Of a stretch of DNA of 64,000 nt, positions 27,269 through 35,354 are shown piece by piece. The stretch is from positions 558,001-622,000 of the forward strand of contig NZ_JAVDDU010000002.1 in the NCBI RefSeq assembly GCF_030848505.1. Reading direction: 5' to 3'. How positions within the stretch are numbered: position 1 is the first letter of the stretch; the number at the start of each line of letters is the position of its first letter. The DNA is from Marinimicrobium hydrolyticum (GTDB lineage Bacteria; Pseudomonadota; Gammaproteobacteria; Pseudomonadales; Cellvibrionaceae). The position numbers and the translations under genes are program-made. Under the pieces are notes generated by a model that had not been told where the DNA came from, searched no databases, and saw only the letters and a list, made by a program, of their open reading frames with translations.

Positions 27269-28377
27269 TCAACGGCCACCTCCCTCCGGCCGGAGAACCC
27301 GTCCGGGGGGAGGTGACTACATCCACAAGCCACCCCGAGTTTCCCGGCTACGACACCCAATGGGTGGACTCTGGTACTTCAGCCCTGGCCTTAGCGTTGA
27401 TCGCTGCACGCCGAATGAGAGCGGACGTAACCGCTCCCGAGGTGATCGTGCCCGGGTATTGCTGTCCGGACCTGGTGGCCGCGGCCCACTACGCCGGAAT
27501 TAAAGCAGTAGCGGTGGACACCGCCGAAAACGATGCCGGTTACGACTTACAAGCTCTTGAGGAATGCGTAAACGAGCGCACGGTGGCGGTAATTGCCGTC
27601 AACTTTTTGGGCGTAAAAGAACGCTTATCGGAAATAGTACAGCGGTTGAAACCCGGCATTGCGTTAATCGAAGACAATGCTCAATGGTTTCCCGACGACT
27701 CCGAACAGAGGGACTTGGAGGGGGACTTTATTATTTTTTCCTTCGGCCGAGGCAAGCCCGTAAGTTTGTTGGGCGGCGGCCTGTTGTTGTTTAAAAAGAA
27801 GCACCGAGAAATGGTGCCCGTGGCGGATGAACCTAAACCGGAGTCCGTCGCACTCACTAAACTTAAGCACGGGGCCTACAATTGGCTGCTGCGTCCGCAG
27901 TTGTACCAACTACTCAATCGGAATCCGCTGATTAAACTGGGGGAAACCCGCTACCACCCCCTGGAACGGGTGCTGAGAATGGAATCCTATCGAGCGCAAT
28001 TAGTCCCAGCCAACGTTCATGCGTACCGAGCCAGATCGCGCGCGACAGAACTGGCCTATGACGAGTTTCTTGACGGCCATAACCAGTTACACGCATTAAA
28101 TTCCACAAGGCGTCGGCGGCTTTTGCGCTATCCCCTACTGTTAACCTCCAACCAGGAGCGAGACGACCTGCTCGCGCAACTTTGCCGTGCCGGGCTTGGT
28201 GCCACCGCCATGTACCAACGGCCGTTAGTGCAAATACCAGGGATGGACGATTTGGTCGAAGCACCTCACCCATGCCGCAACGCACAAAATTTTGCCAGCC
28301 GATTACTGACTTTACCCGTACATAGCGGTGTGACCGAAAATCACCTTAAGCGCACCCGCGCGCTCACGGGCCGCTAA
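27247..28377 (+). CDS. DegT/DnrJ/EryC1/StrS-family aminotransferase
   Basis: 376-aa PLP-dependent fold-type I aminotransferase. Motifs: VDSGTSALALALIAAR (cofactor phosphate loop, ~residues 40-56), VIVPGYCCPDLVAAA, VAVIAVNFLGV, ALIEDNAQW (Asp binding pyridinium N) and FIIFSFGRGKPVSLLGGGLL, where the lysine of GRGK is in the position of the PLP Schiff-base lysine. These enzymes usually make amino sugars from keto-sugar nucleotides, though similar genes occur in exosortase loci with no known sugar. It overlaps the GT2 by 22 bp and converges with the exosortase gene. A compact inverted repeat at 28379-28393 (GGAAGGC/GCCTTCC) just after the stop may help separate the convergent units. Confidence 0.8.
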   Translation: MEALRTLINGHLPPAGEPVRGEVTTSTSHPEFPGYDTQWVDSGTSALALALIAARRMRADVTAPEVIVPGYCCPDLVAAAHYAGIKAVAVDTAENDAGYDLQALEECVNERTVAVIAVNFLGVKERLSEIVQRLKPGIALIEDNAQWFPDDSEQRDLEGDFIIFSFGRGKPVSLLGGGLLLFKKKHREMVPVADEPKPESVALTKLKHGAYNWLLRPQLYQLLNRNPLIKLGETRYHPLERVLRMESYRAQLVPANVHAYRARSRATELAYDEFLDGHNQLHALNSTRRRRLLRYPLLLTSNQERDDLLAQLCRAGLGATAMYQRPLVQIPGMDDLVEAPHPCRNAQNFASRLLTLPVHSGVTENHLKRTRALTGR

Positions 28378-28408
28378 CGGAAGGCGGCCTTCCTGAAAGC
28401 TCGGAGAA

Positions 28409-29917
28409 CTATTGGGAAGGCGAACGCTCGGACATCACATCCTGTGCGGCAGCCATGAGTTGGGGGAAGGAATCTTCGCAACTGCGCTCACCACACGTGG
28501 CCTGAAGAGTAATAATCGCAAAATGATTTTCTCCTGCGATTACCGCCGGGATCTGCAAAACCTTGGCCCAGGGAACCGTGGTAGCACTGTGGCTCCCCAC
28601 TTCGAACCACTGCAATTGCGCCACAAAGGTATGGCTGTTGCGTCGCTGGAATACCGAAAAATTAGCGGCATTTTGTTGTACGGCTACCCGGCCACGATCT
28701 TCCCTCAACCAGGTGTTTTGGGGGTACAAATAAGAAAAATAAGGCACCAGTTTGTCATCTTCGCTCGCACGTTGGTACTGATCAATTCGAGCCCTAACGC
28801 CGGACGACAAAAGAGCGACCTCAGTGTGAGCTCTAGCGGGCGCCGTCACGGGCACCGGCATGGTCGCCTGCCGCGCACTTGAGGCCTCATCCCAGTGGCT
28901 TTCAAAAGGGCGAACTACCGGCTTCAAATCCACCGCTAGGCTCAAGGCCGGCCCCACAGCCAAGGCCAACAACACCAACATTAACCTAGGCTGTGAAAGC
29001 GCTGAAACGTTCGGAGTTTCAGCCTCATCCTGCGAACCTTCGGCTAGGGCAGCCTTGTCCTCTGCGCCCTTTCCAGCAGGCGCCTTAACCACAGGCGCAA
29101 AGTACAGTGCCGGCAAGCACAGTGCGGCGAACACGATCCAACCGAACGTCTCATGGTCCGTCATCAAAGAGCTTTGCATCTCGGTACGATAGCCGATCAA
29201 GATGAGTATAAAAATGCGTAGCCAGTTGGCCACCAGCCCAATGGTGGCGGCTGCGGCCAGTACAACCACCAGGCCTTTCTCGGAGTAGCGGTTTAGATAA
29301 GCCACCAAATAACCCAGCAGCAGCGAGATCACGAAATAGCGCAGCCCTGAGCAGCCATCGGCGATTAAAATGTGCCCATAGGGGATGAAAATGCTGTTGC
29401 CTTCAATACGCGCCGGCATGCCGATAAGGCGCACCAACTCCCCCACAACCAGGCTGCTGATATTGAGCAGCACACCGTTGAAACTGCCCCAAATGGGGAT
29501 CACGAAGATCGGCAGCAGTAATAGCATGCGGTGGGCAAACACTGTACGCACACCAAACAGGCAGGTCAGTGCTAGAACCAACAGCGGTAAAAGCATCAGT
29601 TGTTCGAAAATTGAAATGCCCACAATATGGAATGCGAACCACAACAACGAACACACCGCCGTCGCCCCTGCCCACAAGCTAAATAGGGATTTGCTTGGTG
29701 GATGGCTTTGCCAGGGTAGAGTTTTTGCCAGCAAGTAAATGAAGATGGCCACAACCGGGAGGCCGTAGGACATATCCTGATCCCACTGCGTCCACCGGTG
29801 AAAGAGCCCAGTAAACGTAGAGGCATACAGCACCGCCCAGGCACCGACCAGTGCCAGGGGAAGGACACTACGCACTCGGAGCGAGGCGTGACTGTCACGT
29901 GATTGGTCGATAATCAT
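28409..29917 (-). CDS. xrtA: exosortase with fused EpsI (DUF3485) domain, XrtA type
   Basis: 502 aa. Residues ~15-275 contain about eight membrane helices with the exosortase catalytic triad: Cys189 in ADGCSGLRYF, Arg234 in NWLRIFI and His255 in DHETFGW. Residues ~310-500 form a periplasmic EpsI-like domain (DUF3485: PYFSYLYPQNTW, LQWFEVG, INF-like strands). Exosortase recognises C-terminal PEP-CTERM signals, cleaves the protein and hands it to the envelope or EPS. Its presence next to the PEP-CTERM gene (30052), PrsT, the chain-length and export proteins matches the XrtA type. It is on the minus strand, downstream of the PEP-CTERM gene by 134 bp. The symbol is inferred from context. Confidence 0.9.
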   Translation of the reverse strand: MIIDQSRDSHASLRVRSVLPLALVGAWAVLYASTFTGLFHRWTQWDQDMSYGLPVVAIFIYLLAKTLPWQSHPPSKSLFSLWAGATAVCSLLWFAFHIVGISIFEQLMLLPLLVLALTCLFGVRTVFAHRMLLLLPIFVIPIWGSFNGVLLNISSLVVGELVRLIGMPARIEGNSIFIPYGHILIADGCSGLRYFVISLLLGYLVAYLNRYSEKGLVVVLAAAATIGLVANWLRIFILILIGYRTEMQSSLMTDHETFGWIVFAALCLPALYFAPVVKAPAGKGAEDKAALAEGSQDEAETPNVSALSQPRLMLVLLALAVGPALSLAVDLKPVVRPFESHWDEASSARQATMPVPVTAPARAHTEVALLSSGVRARIDQYQRASEDDKLVPYFSYLYPQNTWLREDRGRVAVQQNAANFSVFQRRNSHTFVAQLQWFEVGSHSATTVPWAKVLQIPAVIAGENHFAIITLQATCGERSCEDSFPQLMAAAQDVMSERSPSQ

Positions 29918-30051
29918 AGCTGGATTACCGGTATTCGAAAGGCGTTTGGCCCGGATTGTCGGCGGGCTATCCCTTTATTGTAGAAACGCGCAGGCACACT
30001 GGCACCACGCCCGTTAAGGGTGCGATGCCGGTGTGCCTAAACGGTGCCGCT

Positions 30052-30588
30052 CTAACTTGCTTTGCTGGCCGCTCGGCGCCGAGCCAACCCCAGCCCCAAC
30101 AACCCCAACCCCATCAGCAACAAGGTTCCAGGTTCTGCCAGGGTACCAATGGTTTTACCACTGAGTCCCCAGCCTTCGCTGTTGCTGCGGTCGAAGTTGA
30201 AGCTTTCGTTCAGCATGGGTTTATCGCCTGACACAGTAACATATTTCTCAGACTTGTCAGATGACCGGGCGTGAAGGTCGTTTAATGCGAACGGTGACCC
30301 GGCCCTAGCGGGATGAATGCGGGCGGTTTTATCACTCATTCCCTCCAGGTAAAAGCTGACAGCCTTAAAATAGCTCGCGTCCGAGTCTAGGACTGTACGA
30401 TTTGCACCGCGATCTCGGCCAAAACCAATTCCCTCGCCAGTATCCTTGAAGCGCTCCTGATAGAAGCTTTCACCGAAGTCACTTTGCAAACTCGAGCTAA
30501 TACTGTCGTCCGCGCCCACGCCAGTAGCTCCCAGGGAAGCTAGGACCAGCGAAGCGGTTCCGATTAAAGATCTGCTAACAATGCTCAT
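30052..30588 (-). CDS. PEP-CTERM sorting-signal protein
   Basis: 178 aa with both sorting signals. The N-terminal signal peptide (MSIVSRSLIGTASLVLASLGA) starts at ATG 30588, which has GGAG about 9 nt upstream; the longer frame is not used. The C-terminus has the tripartite PEP-CTERM signal: LAEPGT motif at ~150-155, a hydrophobic Leu/Gly helix, and RRR followed by a short tail. The usual Pro of the P-E-P is Ala here, although E-P-G-T is intact. The middle is Ser/Asp/Gly-rich with no domain recognised. It is the only exosortase substrate seen in the window and is presumably processed by the exosortase at 28409 and secreted with the EPS. Confidence 0.85.
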   Translation of the reverse strand: MSIVSRSLIGTASLVLASLGATGVGADDSISSSLQSDFGESFYQERFKDTGEGIGFGRDRGANRTVLDSDASYFKAVSFYLEGMSDKTARIHPARAGSPFALNDLHARSSDKSEKYVTVSGDKPMLNESFNFDRSNSEGWGLSGKTIGTLAEPGTLLLMGLGLLGLGLARRRAASKAS

Positions 30589-30659
30589 ACATAGTGCTCC
30601 ATCCTTTGAGTGACGCAAAAAGTTCATTTTCGAAGCGTCGCACAGTGCACTCTATTCTA

Positions 30660-30676
30660 TGCAGAATTCGCACCGG
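30660..30676 (-). promoter_or_regulatory. possible sigma-54 (-24/-12) promoter of the PEP-CTERM gene
   Basis: On the minus strand the sequence reads CGGTGCGAATTCTGCA: the GG and GC dinucleotides are 12 nt apart and the -12 box ends TGCA. It lies ~70 nt upstream of ATG 30588. PEP-CTERM genes in EPS loci are often driven by sigma-54 with the PrsK/PrsR pair (established for related systems), which makes the match worth noting, but it deviates at two consensus positions. Confidence 0.4.
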
Positions 30677-30810
30677 CCCGACCTTAGGCCCAACTATCAA
30701 ACACTTAGGTTCCGAACGTCACCGCAATCAACGGTGCCTTGTAACCTTTACCGACCAATATTTACAAAAATGGGGGATTAAAAAAAGCGGCGCCAAAACG
30801 CCAGCCGTGT

Positions 30811-30839
30811 GGAGTGACGGTGCACCAAACGGTCACTCC
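30811..30839 (-). terminator. hairpin after prsT (possible terminator)
   Basis: An 8-bp perfect inverted repeat, GGAGTGAC/GTCACTCC, with a 13-nt loop lies 16 bp after the prsT stop on the minus strand. There is no U-run right after it; a T-tract (T6) follows about 20 nt further on behind a short GGCG/CGCC stem. It could end or stabilise the prsT transcript. Confidence 0.35.
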
Positions 30840-30854
30840 GGGACGGACAATTAA

Positions 30855-33473
30855 TTACAGAGCTTCCCGCACGGCATTGAGGTTTGCTTTAATCGCGGCC
30901 GCTTCAGGAGCCAACTGTACTGCGCGCTCTAAGTGCTCCAGTGCCCGCTGATGCTCACCCTGCAAATGAAGAATCCAGCCATAGGTATCGAGAATCGGTG
31001 CCGATGCAGGCTGCAAACTAACGGCGCGCTGAGCAAGCCCAGAGGCTCTACTCGGATTGCGCTCTTTCAGGATCCAAGCCAGGTTGTTCAGCGCAATGAC
31101 ATCATCTTCGTTCTGGGCCAAAACGAGTTCGTAATACTCCTCGGCCGCTTCAGTATCACCCTGTCTCTGGGAACGCTCAGCCATGTATAACAGGCGCTCT
31201 CTTCCCCGAGGATCCAAAGTCTGCCACTGCTTGAGGAGTCCGGGCACAGCAGCGGGATCCCGCTGGTCGGCCCAACTCACTAACAGCGGGGCCATCTGGC
31301 TATGGGGCTGTTTATCCCACGCCGCCTTTAATCTTTCGTAAGCGGGGCCCACGCCTTTATCTCTGGCAATGAGCTGAGCTTGCAAAACGATCAGTCTAGG
31401 TTCGTTCTGATGACGGGCTTCAAGATCATCCAGTAAGAGTCGTGCGGCGCGTTCACGTCCGGCGTTGAGTTCTAAGTGGACCAGGTCGACGTTGAGGCTC
31501 AGGCTGTTGGGGAACAGCGTCAGGGCCTGCATCAGATACTCACGCGCTGCGTCAAACTCTCCCGAAGTAGCTTCCGCTTGAGCCAGATCGCGCGCAATGA
31601 GTGCGCGCGTTTGGCGAAGATAGTCACTGTCTTCACCGGCGTAACGATTCAGCAGTGCCTGTGCCGCGGCTAAGTCACCGTCCGAGCGCAGCGCCATGGC
31701 TCGCAACCCAAGCGTGTTGCCCGTGGCCTCTGGTATTTTTTCAGCGATGCTTATTAGCCACTGCTCCGGTGTTTGACCCAAGGATTGTTCCGTCACAAGC
31801 TCCAGGCCCGCCCGAAGTGCACGTTCGTTTTCAGGTTCAAGGGCCAGCAGTCGTTCCAACGCTGCCAAAGCTTCGGCAGGGCGCTCTGTCTCCGTATACA
31901 TTTGCGCCAGTACACCATGACCACGGGCGAATTCCGGTTCTGATTGCAACAAACGTCTTAACCGCTGGATGCCAGTTGCCTGATCGCCGGAGCGAAACAA
32001 ATATTGGGACTCAAACAGCTGCGTTTCAGGTGCGCTAGGGGCAGCTTTTTCCAACTCGCTTACCACTCGCGCAACTTCATCCAATTTTCCGGCAGCAAAC
32101 AATTGATTGATGTATACGTTGGTTACCGACCAATCCGTCGGCTGATGGGAAAAAGCTGTCTTCAACTGTGCCAGTGCCTGCTCAGGCTCTGCGCGTTCAG
32201 TGTGATATCGAGCCAGAGCTAACCGTAGCCGCCCTCTTTGCGGCTCTTGCGCCAGCGCCTTTTGCAAACTGAGGTAGCCCTCGCGTTGGTGCTCCGGCAG
32301 GCTCAAAGCCAACAGTCCGTATATTGATCTTAGAACAGGGTCATTGGGGCGCGCCTGTAAGGCCCGTTCCAGAGTCTCAAGCGCTAATTCCGACTTACCC
32401 GCTTCGGCTTGGGCCAGGACCGTGGCTTGAATAATATCGGTGTTGGCGGTTTCCACATCCACGTGGCGACTCAATAAGGATTCCGCAGCCTCTACGTCGC
32501 CCTTGTTCAGGCGTACCACGCCCAACATCACCGCCGCCGAGCGGCTATTGGGGTTGTCTTGCAATAGGTCTTCGAGCAGGCGCTCGGCCTCGTCAAAATT
32601 TCCCTTTTCCAGTGCAGCCAATGCATCACGCAGGCGCCGTTGCGCTTCCAAACTTTCCGGGGCGCCGTCCGCCAGCACTTTTTGATAGATCAACGCTTCG
32701 GTGCTGCGGCCCAGAGCAATCAGTGTTTCTACCAGCAGCTGCAGCACAGCCGCCCGCTCGGGCAGCATAATGTCGGTTCTGGGGATTTCCACCAAGGCTT
32801 TGCTGAGGCGACGCTCCGCCCGCTCCCGGTCGTTGCGCTGTAACGCCAGGGCGGCATCGAGATGCAACGCCTTTATGTCGGTGGGTTGCGCTGATAGCAG
32901 TTCATCCACCAGAGTTTGAGCCTTGTCGGCCTCACCCATAAATACGTAGTTTTCCGCCAGCTGCTTCTGAATTTCCCGATCGCCCGGGTACTGTTCCAAC
33001 AAGGCTTGATAGGCATCGCGAGCCACGCCGAGCTCGCCTTGGATACGGGCGCTGTCAGCTAGGTAGACGGATTTCTGTCGGGCATCGGCTTCCGTTTGCG
33101 GCTCGAATTGATCGAGCACTTCCCGAGCTGAGAGGAACTTGCCTTGAAGTAAGTAGGCTTTGGCCAGAGTGAGGCTGACCTCGTTCGGGTGATGTTCGGC
33201 AGCGCCTTCCAACAACTCAGAGGCTCGGGCACCGGCGCCCAGCGTATTGTAAATATCCGCCATGGCCACGCGGTAGGCAATGTTTTCGGGAGAGGATGCC
33301 ATAGCATTGGAGGCTTCAATCATCGCCGCGCGATACTGACCCTGAGCGATGTAAGCCTCACTTCGCTCTAGGTAGTTCTGAGCTTTTTGCTCGGACTCGC
33401 CGCGGCTGCATCCTGCCACCCCTAATAAAACGAACACACAAAGCACTAAAAAACGCAGGCGTTGGTTACACAT
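30855..33473 (-). CDS. prsT: PEP-CTERM system TPR-repeat lipoprotein PrsT
   Basis: 872 aa. A lipobox LGVAGC puts the lipidated Cys at residue 22. Residues 30-872 are an almost continuous TPR array (repeating A-x3-G/A-x2-A-x3-L/Y patterns, e.g. VALNNLAWILKE and TYGWILHLQGEHQRALEHLERAV near the end). This architecture and length match PrsT, the TPR lipoprotein that marks exosortase A EPS loci; it likely scaffolds the secretion or assembly complex at the inner face of the outer membrane. It lies between the PEP-CTERM gene and the FN3-like lipoproteins, all on the minus strand. Confidence 0.92.
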   Translation of the reverse strand: MCNQRLRFLVLCVFVLLGVAGCSRGESEQKAQNYLERSEAYIAQGQYRAAMIEASNAMASSPENIAYRVAMADIYNTLGAGARASELLEGAAEHHPNEVSLTLAKAYLLQGKFLSAREVLDQFEPQTEADARQKSVYLADSARIQGELGVARDAYQALLEQYPGDREIQKQLAENYVFMGEADKAQTLVDELLSAQPTDIKALHLDAALALQRNDRERAERRLSKALVEIPRTDIMLPERAAVLQLLVETLIALGRSTEALIYQKVLADGAPESLEAQRRLRDALAALEKGNFDEAERLLEDLLQDNPNSRSAAVMLGVVRLNKGDVEAAESLLSRHVDVETANTDIIQATVLAQAEAGKSELALETLERALQARPNDPVLRSIYGLLALSLPEHQREGYLSLQKALAQEPQRGRLRLALARYHTERAEPEQALAQLKTAFSHQPTDWSVTNVYINQLFAAGKLDEVARVVSELEKAAPSAPETQLFESQYLFRSGDQATGIQRLRRLLQSEPEFARGHGVLAQMYTETERPAEALAALERLLALEPENERALRAGLELVTEQSLGQTPEQWLISIAEKIPEATGNTLGLRAMALRSDGDLAAAQALLNRYAGEDSDYLRQTRALIARDLAQAEATSGEFDAAREYLMQALTLFPNSLSLNVDLVHLELNAGRERAARLLLDDLEARHQNEPRLIVLQAQLIARDKGVGPAYERLKAAWDKQPHSQMAPLLVSWADQRDPAAVPGLLKQWQTLDPRGRERLLYMAERSQRQGDTEAAEEYYELVLAQNEDDVIALNNLAWILKERNPSRASGLAQRAVSLQPASAPILDTYGWILHLQGEHQRALEHLERAVQLAPEAAAIKANLNAVREAL

Positions 33474-33780
33474 GACTTTCCCTATGGCTCAAAGGGCCCT
33501 TCATCTACGCGGGCCAAACCCATTTATGGTGTCTTTACCAAGAGAAACGGCGCTTGAAAACGTCCGCTGTCTGGCGAAAGGGGAATATTCATCCGGCAAG
33601 CTAATTGGCCAGATACGTAGTGACCGAGCTCCCATGAAGAGGAGTCGGCGCTTGAGCGAGTATAACGCTGCGGAGGGGGCGATGAATAGCCGGAAACGGA
33701 GGAACCTCTGAGCAAATCCTGAGGGGGTCAGGGCTTGCTCAGAGGTTCGTCAAACTACGGGATTTACTGGGGATTGACGC
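33474..33780. other. 307-bp gene-free stretch between prsT and a lipoprotein gene
   Basis: No gene seen. It holds the 47-bp hairpin at 33702-33748 (listed separately) and must contain the promoter or leader of prsT towards the left end. Frames on both strands look like chance. Confidence 0.5.
33702..33748. repeat. long inverted repeat (14+5 bp stem hairpin)
   Basis: GAACCTCTGAGCAA at 33702-33715 is perfectly complementary to 33735-33748. Inside, after a 2x2 mismatch, CCTGA/TCAGG pair again around a GGGGG loop. It lies 33 bp after the stop of the lipoprotein gene at 33781 (minus strand). No U-run follows on either strand, so it may be a stabilising or processing hairpin, or a Rho-dependent or protein-binding site, and not a classic terminator. 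Confidence 0.75.
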
Positions 33781-34227
33781 TTATAGAATTTGCTCGCGGC
33801 CTTGTAACTGCACGAAATCGCTGTACAAGCCCTCACTGTCGTACGTGGCAATTTCAAATTCGTAGGCCTCCGAGATCAGGGTAATCTCGTAACGCTCCAC
33901 CCAACCATCGGGAATCATCACGCTTTGAACCTCTTCCTCACCCGGAAGCCGATAGCGAACTTCATAGCCGCCTATCTCTTCCCCTTCTAAAAAATCGCCA
34001 TTTTCCCGCTCGGTGGGTCGAACCCATTCCAGAACGACCACTTTCTGCCCTTCGACGGTTTGCTCAAGGCCGGGGTCAGTTGGTTCGTTAGAAGTCAGGT
34101 CGGTCGGTTCGTTCTGGTTCTGAGTGGTCTCGTTCGGGTTATCGAAGGTCAGACCAGAGGAGTTGCCGCCGCCGCAAGCAGACAGCAGAGCAACCAAAAG
34201 AAGAGGAAAAGTAATACGCTTGAACAC
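33781..34227 (-). CDS. small lipoprotein with FN3-like domain
   Basis: 148 aa. Signal peptide and lipobox LSACGG (lipidated Cys ~18), followed by an Asn/Glu/Thr-rich spacer of about 40 residues. The C-terminal ~85 residues form a fibronectin type III-like beta-sandwich: VLEWVRPTERENGDFLE, IGGYEVRYRL, ERYEITLISEAYEFEIATYDSEGLYS. The same block occurs in the neighbour at 34370. FN3 domains usually mediate binding in the periplasm or on the surface. The gene is part of the minus-strand XrtA core, 142 bp after the neighbour. Confidence 0.75.
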   Translation of the reverse strand: MFKRITFPLLLVALLSACGGGNSSGLTFDNPNETTQNQNEPTDLTSNEPTDPGLEQTVEGQKVVVLEWVRPTERENGDFLEGEEIGGYEVRYRLPGEEEVQSVMIPDGWVERYEITLISEAYEFEIATYDSEGLYSDFVQLQGREQIL

Positions 34228-34369
34228 GGGGGATACCTACGGTTGGAAAAACAGCCCGCAGAATACAAGTATCAATGGGGATGGGCTGTGGAGGCTGTCA
34301 CAGTTTGATCTTGAAGGAACCACCTAATCCGCCCGTATAGCCAATTAGGTGGACCCCGTCACATTTGCA

Positions 34370-35035
34370 TCAGAGTGGCTCGATGGCCACAAAAACACTG
34401 TACAGTCCACTGGTGTCGTAAGCGGCAATTTCGAATTCGAATTCGCCGTCCAGCTCTAAAAACTCGTACTCCGTTGTGTAACCATCCTCAATTCGGATCA
34501 CTTCGTAGTCCTCATCAATGGATTTCCGGAAGCGAATTTCGTATCCACCCAGCTCGGTGTCTTCCAAATAGTCACCATTCTCGCGCTCGGTCGGGGGGCT
34601 CCACATCAGGACCACGTTGACGTCCGCTTCCGGGGGCTCCGCTGGCACTTCCGGCTCTTCTTCCGAAGAACCTCCGGCTGTGGGGGGCTGCTCTGGCTCG
34701 GAATGGTTATTGTCGGGGTCAGTACCGGCGTCCACCGGCTCGGTGGGATCCGTTGAATCGGAAGAATCCGGCTGGTCGGGATCCGTTGTATCGTTACCCC
34801 CGTCCGTGTCCTGGGGCAAGCCAGGCTCGGAACCCACGGGCGCCTCTGAGCCAACACCAATCGGTGCCTCAGTTTCAGGGGCATCCGGACTGGTTTCACT
34901 CCAAGGGGAAGTAGGCCGTTTTTGGTCCAGAAGAGAGTTAGCGCCCTCGGCGCCGCCACAGGCGCTCAAAACAACAGCGGAACTCAGAACAGCAGCCGTC
35001 AGCAACCGGCGGTGGTTTAATAGAACGTGTTTCAT
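34370..35035 (-). CDS. lipoprotein with acidic Pro/Asp/Ser-rich linker and FN3-like domain
   Basis: 221 aa from ATG 35035. The signal peptide ends in the lipobox LSACGG. Residues ~30-135 are a low-complexity acidic linker rich in Asp, Glu, Pro, Ser and Thr (DPDQPDSSDSTDPTEP-like). A C-terminal FN3-like domain (VVLMWSPPTERENGDYLE, GGYEIRFRKS, FEFEIAAYDTSGLYS) is clearly homologous to that of the 33781 gene. The long linker would let the domain reach out from the membrane, e.g. to touch the exported polymer or peptidoglycan. Function unknown. The frame extends to 35056 with a TTG but ATG 35035 gives the proper signal peptide. Confidence 0.75.
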   Translation of the reverse strand: MKHVLLNHRRLLTAAVLSSAVVLSACGGAEGANSLLDQKRPTSPWSETSPDAPETEAPIGVGSEAPVGSEPGLPQDTDGGNDTTDPDQPDSSDSTDPTEPVDAGTDPDNNHSEPEQPPTAGGSSEEEPEVPAEPPEADVNVVLMWSPPTERENGDYLEDTELGGYEIRFRKSIDEDYEVIRIEDGYTTEYEFLELDGEFEFEIAAYDTSGLYSVFVAIEPL

Positions 35036-35354
35036 GATAGAAAAAATCCCGGCCAAAGCCTTTGTTTATATTTGCTACGAATTTTGGTCAGCTTTAACGC
35101 AGCGACCTCATGGCGTAGTTTTAGCAGCTAAAGCCGTCAAAATCGTCGATTTGGCAGCCTAATTTTCTATTTAGGGATCTGGTGCGCGGGACAACTGAAG
35201 AGCAGTTTTGCTCAAAACTCTTATGTTTATGCACTTATGTTATATAAGTGCAAAGAAATATAAAAGGGCTCTGGAAATAACGTATAACTATAAAGATTGG
35301 AGCGCCTTCCAACTGAATGGAAGGGCTTGAGGAGGTCATTGAAGGGGGGTGGAA
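35036..35354. other. 319-bp intergenic stretch with several short hairpins
   Basis: No gene is apparent. Three inverted repeats are visible: TGCACTTAT/ATAAGTGCA at 35230-35252 with a 5-nt loop, AGTTTT/AAAACT at 35203-35218, and CCTTCCA/TGGAAGG at 35305-35324. They lie between the end of the barrel gene and the start of the lipoprotein gene (minus strand), so one may end the upstream operon, but none has a proper U-run. The stretch is A+T-rich and probably carries the lipoprotein promoter. Confidence 0.5.
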
